Below, in pieces: positions 1-7,962 of a stretch of 36,290 nt of DNA (within the stretch, counting starts at the first letter, position 1; every line of letters begins with the position of its first letter). The notes under the pieces were generated by a model that was given only the letters and a program-made list of their open reading frames with translations, was not told the origin of the DNA and did not search any database. Source of the stretch: Syntrophobacteraceae bacterium (GTDB lineage: Bacteria > Desulfobacterota > Syntrophobacteria > Syntrophobacterales > Syntrophobacteraceae); the NCBI GenBank assembly GCA_003165235.1, contig PLSV01000187.1:9075-45364 (forward strand), in the 5' to 3' direction. Both the position numbers and the translations under genes were made by a program.

Positions 1-12
1 TAAAGTGAAAAA

Positions 13-61
13 TCACTTCCCCGCTCTTTTCGGTTGCTTCAACTTGAGCGCAACTTAGTAT
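13..61. repeat. Left copy of a 49-bp inverted repeat at the window ends
   Basis: The reverse complement of this stretch matches 36242-36290 at 46 of 49 positions by hand; the three differences are all transitions. Its inner end, ATAC followed by TAAGTTGCG, resembles the termini of the element at 1886-2011. It abuts the stop codon of the licD-like gene. It may be the edge of a dispersed element where an assembly broke, or the end of a larger mobile unit; the first is more likely. Confidence 0.8.
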
Positions 62-849
62 TAGGCGATTGTTCGGCGCGGCCGCAAATCGCCATAATAA
101 CCTTCCAAATATTCCCTTGTTCGATTGGGGCAGGGATAGCTTTGCCCTTCCAAAACGATCTGTTTCAGCGGAAAAATCATTGACTTGCGAAATTTGACGC
201 CGAAATTGCGGCATTTGGGACAGGGTCCCCACCAGTACATTTTCAGCCAGCGATCGTTGAGTTCATGCCAAAGGCAAATGTCCACAAAGGCGCCATTGCG
301 CTTATCCACCAAAATGCAGGGTATGAAATCGGCGGCCGGAGTAGGATTCCCTAATTTATAGGCCCCCTTCCTGAAGATCAACAGGCAATTCGGATCGGCG
401 AATGGATGTGCGGGCGCTATTTGTAAGAGCCGGGCCAATGCCGGCGCACGGATTGCGACGTCGGCGTCTTCATCCCATGGTATGATTTGCCCGTCGCGAT
501 ACCCGCCGAGCAATGTTCCTCCATCAAGCCAATATTCAATATCGTGTGTCGTGAAATAGTGATGCAAGACTTTCAAAAGGTTCACTAATGTGGGGGAGCG
601 TTTCTCCGGCGGCAAGTCAAGGCCCCGATGCGCAAATTGGCGGCATAAATGATTTTCGGTCATCGATTCGGCATAGGGTTCGGTTTCGATCATGAAATGC
701 GAGGTTACGCCGTGATTATGCTTGCGGCTCATTTCATCGAGGGCGCAGTTGTAATCGAAATACCAGCGGCGCCTGTTTTTCGCCATGCGGCGATGAATTC
801 CAGTGAACAGCGCGGCGGCATTGACCAGTCGATTGAATAGCCGTGGCAT
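61..849 (-). CDS. LicD-family phosphotransferase-like protein
   Basis: A 262-residue protein. The central block around residues 100-135 has the nucleotidyltransferase-like signature of the LicD/fukutin family: a DGGTLLGGYRDG motif followed by IPWDEDADVAI, whose acidic residues are expected to bind metal. Known relatives transfer phosphocholine or other phospho-sugar substituents onto teichoic acid, LPS or glycoproteins; the substrate here cannot be read. A CPKC pair lies in the C-terminal third. The ATG start overlaps the TGA stop of the upstream glycosyltransferase gene (TGATG), so the two are probably translationally coupled and act on the same surface glycan. The gene ends exactly where the terminal repeat of the window begins. 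Confidence 0.8.
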   Translation of the reverse strand: MPRLFNRLVNAAALFTGIHRRMAKNRRRWYFDYNCALDEMSRKHNHGVTSHFMIETEPYAESMTENHLCRQFAHRGLDLPPEKRSPTLVNLLKVLHHYFTTHDIEYWLDGGTLLGGYRDGQIIPWDEDADVAIRAPALARLLQIAPAHPFADPNCLLIFRKGAYKLGNPTPAADFIPCILVDKRNGAFVDICLWHELNDRWLKMYWWGPCPKCRNFGVKFRKSMIFPLKQIVLEGQSYPCPNRTREYLEGYYGDLRPRRTIA

Positions 850-1631
850 CAAATAATACCATTCGGGTTTGAAGCAAGATATAAATTCACCAATCGCTTT
901 TTGACGTTATGCAGGAACCAGAGGCAGTCACCCATCCCGGCCCTGGACGGCGGCGCAGGTCTGAACAAGTCTCTATCCGGTATGGTGGTGAAATGAGGAT
1001 CGTCGGCGAATAATTGCCGCATGCAGGGTGGATTGACGCCATAAAGCCGCACTCCGGTTCGAATGCCTCCGCCCGTCAAATGATCCATTGGAAGGCAAAT
1101 CGGATAAGCGATGGAGAGCAGTTTTTGCGCCGCACTCCGCCCGATCAGGTAACCCAGGCCACCATAGGCCACGCCGGCAAATTTTACGCACTGATACTGT
1201 CGATAGAGTCTTTGTCTTTGCCAAAAAGAAACCGGCCCGCCGCCATGGTAAAAAAGAATGAGTTCCCAATCTTCAGGGAATAATGCTTTCCGCTTGATGA
1301 TTTCAAAAAAGTCCGGATGGATAATGACATCATCTTCGAGGATGAGCGCCTCGTCAATATTTTCATCGACCATGCGCCGGTAAAGCTTTAGATGTGAAAG
1401 GGAGCAGCCGACTTCGCCAGGCGCCAACTCTCTACGCATATATGTAATCGCCCGCTCTGCGCCGTATACCGCAGCCAGTTCCTGCGGCGTCAGACTCCAG
1501 CCATCCACGGCTTCGATCAATTCAAACGGGAGGCAGAGTTCATGCAGATGCGCGGTGATATACCTTCTGCGCTCGGGGGACCGCTTTAAGTTGATTACCC
1601 AGGTTGGGGGCATGGAGATTCGATCGAACAT
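849..1631 (-). CDS. Glycosyltransferase family 25 (LPS-type beta-glycosyltransferase)
   Basis: A 260-residue protein. The N-terminus WVINLKRSPERR and the block GEVGCSLSHLKLYRR followed by ALILEDDVIIHPDFF are the hallmark motifs of GT25 enzymes, which add galactose or glucose to lipooligosaccharide cores; the EDD triad is the expected metal and sugar-nucleotide site. Length fits the family. No signal peptide or membrane segment is visible, so it should act at the cytoplasmic face. The start codon is the first ATG of the frame and has only a weak ribosome-binding site; an in-frame ATG six codons later is an alternative. It overlaps the following licD-like gene by TGATG and forms a two-gene surface-polysaccharide unit. 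Confidence 0.85.
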   Translation of the reverse strand: MFDRISMPPTWVINLKRSPERRRYITAHLHELCLPFELIEAVDGWSLTPQELAAVYGAERAITYMRRELAPGEVGCSLSHLKLYRRMVDENIDEALILEDDVIIHPDFFEIIKRKALFPEDWELILFYHGGGPVSFWQRQRLYRQYQCVKFAGVAYGGLGYLIGRSAAQKLLSIAYPICLPMDHLTGGGIRTGVRLYGVNPPCMRQLFADDPHFTTIPDRDLFRPAPPSRAGMGDCLWFLHNVKKRLVNLYLASNPNGII

Positions 1632-1885
1632 GGTTTCTACTGAAAAGCAGCTTTATCGAGCCGCGCCCTGGCGCGCGCCAATCAGCCTGCACAGGCGCCA
1701 TAACGGTCGCGGGCGGAAAAGGACCCTTTCCAAACAGAAACCTCGCGGGGTGTTGAGTTCGCATCGGTGTTTCCGGATGTGCTCTAACTACCCGTGCGCC
1801 TGAAGCACAAAAGCATTCCACCTTTCGATGATACTAAATTCCCGTCTTGTTGTATTCAACAAAATCAACCTTTGCCGGCGGCCTA

Positions 1886-2011
1886 ATACCAGGTTGCGTT
1901 CAAGACCGGGCGGGCCTAAAGCCCGCCCCTACAGCATTGTCGCGCGGGTCGTCCGTAGGGGAGGGCTTTATGCCCTCCCTTGTGGCGCCCGATTTGAACG
2001 CAACTCCGTAT
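1886..2011. mobile_element. MITE-like element with 19-bp terminal inverted repeats
   Basis: The 126-bp stretch is bounded by imperfect inverted ends of the form ATAC-NNN-GTTGCGTTCAA. Inside are two strong GC-rich hairpins, GGGCGGGC/GCCCGCCC and a second built on GAGGGC/GCCCTC. No coding capacity is apparent. The same end motif occurs at both window ends, so this is a dispersed non-autonomous family. The rest of the gap 1632-2106 holds no recognisable gene. Confidence 0.7.
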
Positions 2012-2106
2012 GAAGTCCCATGTCATTCGATATATTGAAAACAACAGCCCCCACCCGGATTCCGGATGAGGGCTGTACAACGAAGGAAATCTGCGCGGAA
2101 AGTTCT

Positions 2107-3030
2107 TCAGAAATTCACCTTGTCAATTCCTTTGAGATGAAGGATCTCTCTTGCCTCGTTGGGCGTGGCAGGCGCTATTCCAAGCTCATGGGCTATGCGC
2201 GCGATCTTGGCGACCTGCTCCGCACTACTCTTCGCCATCCTGCCTTTATCGAGATAAAGGTTATCTTCGAGACCTACGCGGACGTTGCCGCCTATAAGCA
2301 GGGACTGAGTGCAGATGGGGAACTGGGCGCGTCCGGCTACGCAGACGGAAAACTCGAAATCCCCGATTATCCTGTTCGCGTAATCGACAAGAAACAGCAG
2401 ATTCTCCGGACTCGGCGTGATGCCGCCCAGGACGCCCATCACGAACTGGATGTAAACCGGCTTCTTCACATATCCCGCCTGGATCATGAAGGCTATGTTG
2501 TTCACCATCCCTGCGTCGTAAACCTCGAACTCAGGCTTTGTGCCCGTCTCATTGAACTTAGCGCAGTATTCCTTCATGGACTTGAATGTATTGGCGAAGA
2601 TGAAATCCTCCGTCATGCCGAGATACTGTTTCTCCCATTCAAACTTCCACTCCTTGTATCTCGGAATCACTGGAAAAAGGGCGAAGTTTATGGAGCCGGC
2701 GTTGAACGATGCAAGCTCGGGCTTGTAGAGGGTCACCGGCGCGACGCGCTGCTCCGTAGTCATCCCGAAGCCCCCGCCCGTCGTAATACAGACGACTATG
2801 TCGCAGCGGCTCTTGATGCTCGTGATGATTTCCTTCATGATATTTACGTCCGGGACAGGCGCCCCCGTCTCGGGATTGCGGGCATGGATGTGGCAGACAG
2901 ACGCCCCCGCCTCCCACGCGCTCACGGCCTCATCGGCAATCTGCCCGGGAGTGATGGGAAGATGATCGGACATCGTTGGGGTGTGAATGGCCCCGGTTAT
3001 GGCGGCCGTTATGATGGCTTTCTCTTTCAT
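2107..3030 (-). CDS. Beta-keto acid cleavage enzyme (BKACE / Kce, DUF849)
   Basis: A 307-residue TIM-barrel protein of the BKACE family, which condenses a beta-keto acid with acetyl-CoA and splits it into acetoacetate and a new CoA ester; the founding member cleaves 3-keto-5-aminohexanoate in lysine fermentation. Diagnostic stretches are KAIITAAITGAIHTPTMS at the N-terminus, CHIHARNPETGAP near residue 45 with the zinc-binding HxH pair, and TTGGGFGMT. The substrate is set by pocket residues and cannot be decided here. It lies 22 bp downstream of a 3-hydroxyacyl-CoA dehydrogenase on the same strand, so the pair may oxidise a hydroxy compound and then cleave the keto product. No kamA, kdd or kal lysine-fermentation genes are in view, so a kce name would be premature. 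Confidence 0.88.
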   Translation of the reverse strand: MKEKAIITAAITGAIHTPTMSDHLPITPGQIADEAVSAWEAGASVCHIHARNPETGAPVPDVNIMKEIITSIKSRCDIVVCITTGGGFGMTTEQRVAPVTLYKPELASFNAGSINFALFPVIPRYKEWKFEWEKQYLGMTEDFIFANTFKSMKEYCAKFNETGTKPEFEVYDAGMVNNIAFMIQAGYVKKPVYIQFVMGVLGGITPSPENLLFLVDYANRIIGDFEFSVCVAGRAQFPICTQSLLIGGNVRVGLEDNLYLDKGRMAKSSAEQVAKIARIAHELGIAPATPNEAREILHLKGIDKVNF

Positions 3031-3052
3031 ATGCTTTCGCCTTGTGATGGTT

Positions 3053-3958
3053 TTATTTTTTGGGATCTAAAAAGTCCGGCTGTAGAAATTCCGGGTTCGG
3101 ATACGTATAAAATCCTTTTCCGCTCTTAACACCAAGTTCGCCTTTGTTTATTTTCTCCTCGAGGGCATCGGGCGGCTTGTCTTTTGGATCTTTCGAATCG
3201 TTATAATAAACCATTTCGATATTATGGACCGTGTCCAGACCAACTGCATCCATGAGGCCAAAAGGCCCGGCCTTCATGCCTGTGAAGATGCGCCATGCCC
3301 GGTCGATGTCCTGGAAATCGGCCACATCATTGGCCCACATAGATAGGGTTTGTTTCTTTACTGCCCGCCAGACGCTGTTGAAGCAGAAGCCCAGCATCTC
3401 CTTCTTAACCCTCAACGGCACAACACCCAGAGAACGAAGCCATTGCTCACCCTTCTGCATGACATCAGGAAGAGTCTTTGTCCCTGCCATGAGATCCGCC
3501 ATGTTCATTCCCTGGAGCGGAAGATAGAAGTGGGTGTTTATGCACCGTTCCGGCCTGCCGCTGCTCTCTTCCATCCTCGATACGGGAAGAGAGGAGCTGT
3601 TTGTGGCGAATATCGCCCTGGCGGGTGCGTTTTCATTCATCAGTTTGAATACCTTGCGCTTTATTTCCACGTTTTCCGTTATGGCTTCGACCACAAGATC
3701 GGCATCCTTGAGCGCATCGGCGATTTTGGTTGTAAAGGTGATTCTACTTTTGCATTTTGCCCAATCGTCCCAGGGGATGAAGGGATTCGCAACCTTTGCC
3801 TTCAAATCCGCAAACAGTTTGTCGTATGTTTCGTCGAACGCGCCTTCCTTGATGTCGTATATGCTGACTTTGTAGCCGGCATATGCCGACAGCATGGCGA
3901 TCTGTGTGCCTAGAACGCCTGTGCCGATGAGCGCTACATGTTCAAATGGTCTTTTCAT
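3053..3958 (-). CDS. 3-hydroxyacyl-CoA dehydrogenase family protein
   Basis: A 301-residue protein with an N-terminal Rossmann fold (VALIGTGVLGTQIA, residues 8-21), the ATNSSSLPVS serine motif and a C-terminal helical domain ending in GELGVKSGKGFYTYP, all typical of NAD-dependent 3-hydroxyacyl-CoA dehydrogenases. The usual HFFNP motif reads HFYLP. Twelve residues after the catalytic histidine, where family members have Glu, this protein has Asp (NMADLMAG), so the His-Glu dyad appears to be His-Asp. It has a strong ribosome-binding site (AAAGGAGGATTT before ATG). It is the promoter-proximal gene of a two-gene unit with the BKACE gene and could act on a short hydroxyacyl-CoA or a free hydroxy acid, as carnitine dehydrogenase does. 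Confidence 0.85.
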   Translation of the reverse strand: MKRPFEHVALIGTGVLGTQIAMLSAYAGYKVSIYDIKEGAFDETYDKLFADLKAKVANPFIPWDDWAKCKSRITFTTKIADALKDADLVVEAITENVEIKRKVFKLMNENAPARAIFATNSSSLPVSRMEESSGRPERCINTHFYLPLQGMNMADLMAGTKTLPDVMQKGEQWLRSLGVVPLRVKKEMLGFCFNSVWRAVKKQTLSMWANDVADFQDIDRAWRIFTGMKAGPFGLMDAVGLDTVHNIEMVYYNDSKDPKDKPPDALEEKINKGELGVKSGKGFYTYPNPEFLQPDFLDPKK

Positions 3959-3982
3959 AAATCCTCCTTTCCAGGGAAAAAT

Positions 3983-4011
3983 AGTCTATGCGCCGAATAT
4001 TATTCAGTCAA
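3983..4011 (-). promoter_or_regulatory. Candidate sigma-70 promoter of the dehydrogenase/BKACE unit
   Basis: Read on the minus strand there is TTGACT, a 17-bp spacer and TAGACT, 25 bp before the dehydrogenase start. The match is 5/6 and 4/6 to the consensus boxes with ideal spacing. The remaining gap 4012-4267 holds nothing I can recognise. Confidence 0.45.
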
Positions 4012-4267
4012 CAGGAAACTTACAAAAACAGGTTTCTTCCAGATATGTATAAAGATAGAAACAATTTGATTTACCGGGTTCTAAAGCAGTACGCTTTGCA
4101 ACATAAAAGGAGGCAATACACCGGTCGAGGAGCGCAGCAGAACCAAAGCTGCAGCGAACTGGAGCTTTACCAAAACTAATGCACGGCAAAATCTGGAAAG
4201 GCGCTACCCAACTCAAACGAATTAGGTTGACAATGCACCAGTTGAAAATTTCTAATCCGTCCCGCAT

Positions 4268-4945
4268 TCAAAACAAGCCGGGGACAAATCGCGCCGTCTT
4301 TGCAGCATAGTCGGCATACTCCGGGAAGGCAGCGGTCAGTAGCTTTTCTTCCTGGATAGACCTGTAGACCTGACAGCCGACCAACAGCAAGAAAACAAGA
4401 ATTTTAGGAATGGTGACACGCGCCAGGACCAACCCGAGCAAAGCTGTAATTTCTCCAGCATAGACGGGGTGCCGCACAAGCCGATATGGCCCGCGCACTA
4501 CCAGCTTGCGGACCTGGGGGATGATGCTCCAGCTTTTCCCCAGCGTACCGAGCGCCACCAGGGTAAATGCCATGCCGGACACTACGATGACACTCGAAAT
4601 CGCCAGGATGGCAGGGCGGGGAAAATGGGCCGCGCCGGCCGAGCCCCCGAGAACGGGAATGAGATAGGGAAGGCAAGCTGCCGTCACAGCGACCAGCTTT
4701 GCAGGAAAAGATCGAATGGTCGCACTCGCCCTGTCCCTCATTAAGTAAAGCGCGACGGTCAGGACGTAGAAAGCCGCTACCAGCAGGTAGTGGGCCATGA
4801 CGACGCACTTCATGGCGTCAAAGGGAAAGAATGCCCTCAGGAGTTTTTGTACGGCCAGAATGTTGATGACCATAAAATAGCCGAACACCGCAACGGCCAC
4901 CGGTCTGCCCAAATCGATGCGCAATGATTTACCGGACGTCTTCAT
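4268..4945 (-). CDS. Isoprenylcysteine carboxyl methyltransferase-like membrane protein
   Basis: A 225-residue integral membrane protein with about five hydrophobic segments. The C-terminal motif VRGPYRLVRHPVYAGEI, followed by the EEKLLTAAFPEYADYAAKT block, is the S-adenosylmethionine-binding signature shared by bacterial ICMT-like and phospholipid methyltransferase proteins. The methyl acceptor is unknown; bacterial homologues are mostly uncharacterised. The frame extends upstream to 5086, but the added 47 codons are not membrane-like and overlap a noncoding repeat element. I therefore chose the ATG at 4945, which has TTGAGG about 13 nt upstream, a moderate ribosome-binding site. Confidence 0.75.
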   Translation of the reverse strand: MKTSGKSLRIDLGRPVAVAVFGYFMVINILAVQKLLRAFFPFDAMKCVVMAHYLLVAAFYVLTVALYLMRDRASATIRSFPAKLVAVTAACLPYLIPVLGGSAGAAHFPRPAILAISSVIVVSGMAFTLVALGTLGKSWSIIPQVRKLVVRGPYRLVRHPVYAGEITALLGLVLARVTIPKILVFLLLVGCQVYRSIQEEKLLTAAFPEYADYAAKTARFVPGLF

Positions 4946-4962
4946 TCTATATGTAACCTCAA

Positions 4963-5130
4963 GTGGAATAATGCCTGAAGTTGAGCGCGATGCATCCAAG
5001 CCAAATTTTGGGGATGGATTATGCCCTGAAAAACTTTTGGCGCGATTCCGAAGCCCGTAAGAACATAATATCTCCATATCGAACATTCAAGTGAGATGTC
5101 AATGAGACGGGTTCCTGCCTTTCAGGACAC
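4963..5130 (-). repeat. Conserved leader element, copy A
   Basis: About 165 nt directly upstream of the membrane methyltransferase. It aligns by eye along its whole length with 34425-34590, upstream of the beta-barrel gene, in the same orientation. The best-kept part runs from TGTTCGAT through TACGGG and AAGTTTTTC. A one-base indel between copies changes the reading frame, so conserved coding is unlikely; a shared promoter/leader, structured RNA or dispersed repeat is possible. Confidence 0.6.
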
Positions 5131-5282
5131 ACTCATTCCCCGGAGTTGATGCGCTCGATACCGCACCCTGGCATATTCGATGACGCTCAAGCCGAAACTC
5201 CACGCTCCGCGAGGTGGGCTAGTATATGGCTCTCTGTATCGTTATTACCGCCATTGTTTTTCCGTAAATTAAATAATGAGTT

Positions 5283-5501
5283 GGCAGACTATACCTTCAG
5301 CAAACAGAGGAAAGAAAGGACAAACAAGAACTTTGCGAGCTTTGGCAGCCCGGTGCGTGTGAGGAACTCGATATTCCATCACTGTCTCAACACCGGCTTA
5401 GGCAGCAAATGTTCCCGGCTATCGCTGCGCAAGTCAGGAAGGCGGACAGCGTGAAAGGAAGCCCGATTGAGCTCAGGGAGCTGAAGCTGGTGAACATTTG
5501 A
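5283..5501 (+). pseudogene. Possible remnant of a coding sequence, unrecognised
   Basis: An open frame of about 73 codons that follows a TGA and ends at 5499-5501. It has no good early start; its first Met is far downstream. The translated tail looks protein-like, with charged helix-forming composition ending in ELRELKLVNI, and reads like the C-terminus of something larger. No family was recognised. The rest of 5131-5749 shows only AT-rich sequence and no clear gene. Confidence 0.25.
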
Positions 5502-5749
5502 GTTTGTTGAGCCCAGGGAATTAATTTCATCTCACATTGATTTTTTTGGGGATTCTAAGTTTGAGGCATTATTCGATAAAATGTATTAATTGCACTCTTG
5601 GGTCCGTCCTTTTGCTCAATTCTGCGTTTCTTACAGTTGACAGGGGTTGAAGGCGAATTTAAGTTCTGCCTAACAAAGTTTTGGAAGGCGTACTAAGGCC
5701 ATTGAGGAAACAAAAATAGATTGGCTATCTTGACTTTAAGGAGATTAAA

Positions 5750-5965
5750 ATGAATAAGAAACTGATTCTCGGATTAGCCTTGGCGGTGGTGCTGGTGAGT
5801 GGTTCTTTGTTCAGCGCACAGGCAGACTGTAGCTTTTGTCTGCCCCGCATCACCTTACCCACATGCTTCTCTTGTGCTGTAGACAGGGAGCCGGTAAGAG
5901 ACAGAGATTGCGCTGGCAATTTGATCACTCCGTATGATTTGGGCGGCGTAGGTGGCGCGGGATGA
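5750..5965 (+). CDS. Small cysteine-rich exported protein, unknown function
   Basis: A 71-residue protein with a textbook ribosome-binding site (TTAAGGAGATTAAA before ATG). A clear signal peptide (KK, hydrophobic core, AQA) predicts a mature chain of about 46 residues starting near DCSFC. The mature part has five cysteines, including two CxxC pairs (CSFC and CFSC), and ends in a glycine-rich tail. It could be a disulfide-bonded or metal-binding periplasmic peptide. No family is recognised. It is monocistronic: its transcript would run through a structured-looking 140-nt tail to the terminator at 6105-6150. Confidence 0.65.
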   Translation: MNKKLILGLALAVVLVSGSLFSAQADCSFCLPRITLPTCFSCAVDREPVRDRDCAGNLITPYDLGGVGGAG

Positions 5966-6104
5966 GAAAAGGTCCTCGCTATGTCGGCGTAGATAAGCGT
6001 CTTTAACGATTTTGTTCGAAAGCCCGTAACCGGGGCTAGAGAAGGCGCCAAGGGGCCGGACCCCACGGTATCCCGGCGGTAACAGCGACTTTAAAAGCAA
6101 AAAA

Positions 6105-6150
6105 AGCAGTCCCCCTGGGTGAAAGCGCCCCAGGGGGTCGGCTTTTTTTT
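6105..6150 (+). terminator. Strong intrinsic terminator
   Basis: A stem formed by CCCCCTGGG and CCCAGGGGG, extended by AGC/GCT, is followed by eight T residues. It ends the transcript of the small Cys-rich gene and insulates the downstream transposase fragment. Confidence 0.85.
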
Positions 6151-6166
6151 AATCTCTGAGGTAGTT

Positions 6167-6469
6167 ATGGCATATCGACATGGACCAGACCGCAAACAGA
6201 TGATGGTGCTGCCGCCGGCCCTGGATCAGTATGTTTCCCAGGAACATCCGGTTCGTGCCTATGGTGCATTTGCCGACGCACTTGACTTTAGAGAGTTGGG
6301 AATTGAACTCGATGACCCGAAGGTGGGCAACGCCGAGTATGATCCCCGATGCATGCGGGATCTCTTATTATATGGCTATTCTTACGGGGTTAGGAGTTCT
6401 CGGAAACTGGAGCGAGAGGTCCACAATAATCTTTCTTTGTCTTCTGGACCCGGGATGTCACCGAGGTGA
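6167..6469 (+). pseudogene. IS1182-family transposase, N-terminal fragment
   Basis: The 100-residue frame begins MAYRHGPDRKQMMVLPP and contains the EHPVRAY, ALDFRELGIEL, YDPRCMRDLLLYGYSYG and RSSRKLEREV blocks that open IS1182-type DDE transposases (DUF772 region). Full-length members have roughly 450 or more residues, so the catalytic domain is missing. After HNNLS the family match ends and the frame stops; the following sequence in other frames is not clearly transposase. No terminal inverted repeats were found around it. It is a decayed insertion-sequence remnant that keeps a plausible ribosome-binding site. Confidence 0.8.
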
Positions 6470-6622
6470 CGGATTTGCTGAGTTCTGCAAGAGGCTTTTA
6501 ATGATTTCTTTTCATCCACGGAAGCGTCAACATGGTTATTAGGGGTTGAAAAATCACGCGGGGTTGCGTGTCAGTGTTTGGCTCAACGGGGAACTTCGGC
6601 GGTTGCATTGGGGCGAAAATTA

Positions 6623-6683
6623 AGCACGCCGCGCTGAGGCGCGGCGTGCTGTATCGCGGGTTGCGCCCCTGCGGGGCGCAACC
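6623..6683 (-). terminator. Double hairpin downstream of the SphA-like gene
   Basis: There are two perfect hairpins in a row: GGTTGCGCCCC/GGGGCGCAACC (6659-6683, 3-nt loop) and AGCACGCCGCGC/GCGCGGCGTGCT (6623-6650, 4-nt loop), the latter followed on the minus strand by a short T-run. They probably terminate or stabilise the mRNA of the outer-membrane gene that ends at 6709. Confidence 0.65.
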
Positions 6684-6708
6684 GTCATTCTTGTGGATCC
6701 TAGTGTGC

Positions 6709-7692
6709 TTATTTGCCAAGCGGGCACAGATTCCCAAGAGGAACTATGAGGCGGGCGTTGAACCATTCGCCGCCGACATCGTTCTTGGTCATAACGTCCC
6801 AGTTGTACATAATCATCAGACTGCACGGGCCGAAATTGTAGCCGAGGAGCGGGCCCAGCCCATAGTTCGTCACCCTGGAGCCGGGAACGGGTGAGCCGTA
6901 TTGCTTATCGGCGCCTGTCTGATTTTCCTGAAATGCGCCAAGGCCAAAGGTCCATTTCTTCCAGGTATAGCTGATAGTGTAGTCGATCGCTAGCTCGTCA
7001 GCGCTTTGGTAGTCGGTGGTGGTGTCCTTAGTGGCGATAGTGTAATTGATATCGGCGCTGATGTTCCATCCGCCGTGCAGCCAGCTTAATCCAATTGTCG
7101 GCGTAAAGGTATAGTACCCGTTGCCGGCTTCAGCGTAAATGCCGCCGTCAGGCTGATAGCGTTGCCCGGTAACTCTATTCGCGGGCGAGGTCGTAGCATC
7201 GTCAAAACCGACCGCAAATGCGAACTTGACGCGGAAATCACAGGGGAGTTTCCACCCCAAAATGACTGGAACCAAAATTGTGTTGAATGCGCCAAACTGA
7301 GAGCCGCCATTCCACTGATTAAGGCCGGGAACGCCGGTCGCGCCGCCCTGGTTCTGTAATCTCAAGTTCGTGTAGTCGAACGGCTGAGCTAAGGCAACGG
7401 CGTAGTCGGCGCAAAGGAACTTGAGTCCGGTGGCCCACACCAGGATAGGAACATCGACGTAGCCGAAAAGCTGGGTAGTGGTCTGTGAGTGTCCCTTGTC
7501 GTCAAAACCATGGTAGGTCGGCGCAAAATAGGAGTCGTGAATGAAGTAAAAGCCTTGAGGCGGCAGCGCCCCAGCGGCCAATCCTTCGTCTACGCCGCGC
7601 AGGTGGTAATCCCACAATTCCTCTGCGTAGGCAGGGGCAACCACCATCACCACTGCCATGCATAAACACATTGCCAATAGAAGTTTCTTCAT
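6709..7692 (-). CDS. SphA/MetA-type outer-membrane transporter-like protein
   Basis: A 327-residue protein with a signal peptide (MKKLLLAMCL start, cleavage near AYAEE). The mature chain, beginning with a GVDEGLAAGALPPQGFYF-type stretch and followed by alternating aromatic strands, matches the SphA / 'MetA-pathway of phenol degradation' outer-membrane family. It ends in a beta-strand-like segment with an aromatic and Leu-rich tail, as expected for a barrel. Relatives are thought to pass hydrophobic substrates, but the cargo here is unknown. It has a strong ribosome-binding site (GAGGGGGAAGAG before ATG). The gene is single, with a leader of about 270 nt that holds a small reading frame and a hairpin. 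Confidence 0.75.
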   Translation of the reverse strand: MKKLLLAMCLCMAVVMVVAPAYAEELWDYHLRGVDEGLAAGALPPQGFYFIHDSYFAPTYHGFDDKGHSQTTTQLFGYVDVPILVWATGLKFLCADYAVALAQPFDYTNLRLQNQGGATGVPGLNQWNGGSQFGAFNTILVPVILGWKLPCDFRVKFAFAVGFDDATTSPANRVTGQRYQPDGGIYAEAGNGYYTFTPTIGLSWLHGGWNISADINYTIATKDTTTDYQSADELAIDYTISYTWKKWTFGLGAFQENQTGADKQYGSPVPGSRVTNYGLGPLLGYNFGPCSLMIMYNWDVMTKNDVGGEWFNARLIVPLGNLCPLGK

Positions 7693-7728
7693 CTCTTCCC
7701 CCTCGAATCACAAAAAAGTTAACAATTT

Positions 7729-7803
7729 TCAAAACAGGCCCAGTGAATCGGACCCCTCCAACTGGTTCTGTTTTGAGCCCCGATGCGGGCGGCCTCGTCT
7801 CAT
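7729..7803 (-). CDS. Possible 24-residue leader peptide
   Basis: An ATG sits 3 nt after a perfect GGAGG (AAAGGAGGTGG before ATG) and opens a 24-codon frame rich in Arg, Gly and Ser that ends in LGLF-stop. Its 3' half runs through a long hairpin (7730-7775) and the stop codon sits on that hairpin's last arm. It lies 36 nt before the SphA-like gene. A translated leader that controls the downstream gene is an inference. Confidence 0.35.
   Translation of the reverse strand: MRRGRPHRGSKQNQLEGSDSLGLF
7730..7775 (-). promoter_or_regulatory. Leader hairpin upstream of the SphA-like gene
   Basis: CAAAACAG pairs with CTGTTTTG (8 bp), with an inner CCAGT/ACTGG pairing. The structure overlaps the end of the small leader frame and is followed on the minus strand by TTTTTT after a short AT-rich gap, so an attenuator is possible. 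Confidence 0.4.
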
Positions 7804-7962
7804 CCACCTCCTTTCAGCCCCGGTATTAGCTTGGTCCCTGCTGAATCGAAGGCCGCCTCGTGAAAATTGCCTTCAAGCATGAGCCAAACTAAGATGCGAA
7901 ACGACAGCAAATTATACCCAAAGTGCTGCCCTTTCGGCAAAAGCCGCCGCACGAGCTTGCCT

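Noticed and set aside
1055-1075. GGTTCGAAT, a tRNA T-loop-like string
   Set aside because: It lies inside the GT25 gene and no acceptor or anticodon stem can be formed around it.
2020-3129. Long plus-strand open frame of 369 codons
   Set aside because: It is the antisense shadow of the BKACE gene; its product shows no family features, while the minus frame matches a known family throughout.
4004-4267. 87-codon minus-strand frame before the dehydrogenase
   Set aside because: No ribosome-binding site, odd composition and no family resemblance; treated as noncoding.
5146-5454. 102-codon plus-strand frame
   Set aside because: Weak start and unstructured composition; overlaps a different frame that looks more like a decayed protein end.
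5966-6100. Possible GEMM or other riboswitch (contains CGAAAGCC and CCGGGGCTAG)
   Set aside because: The AAACC block and the paired P2 with GNRA loop of GEMM are missing, the GCC to GGxCTA spacing does not fit, and it lies after a gene and before a terminator.
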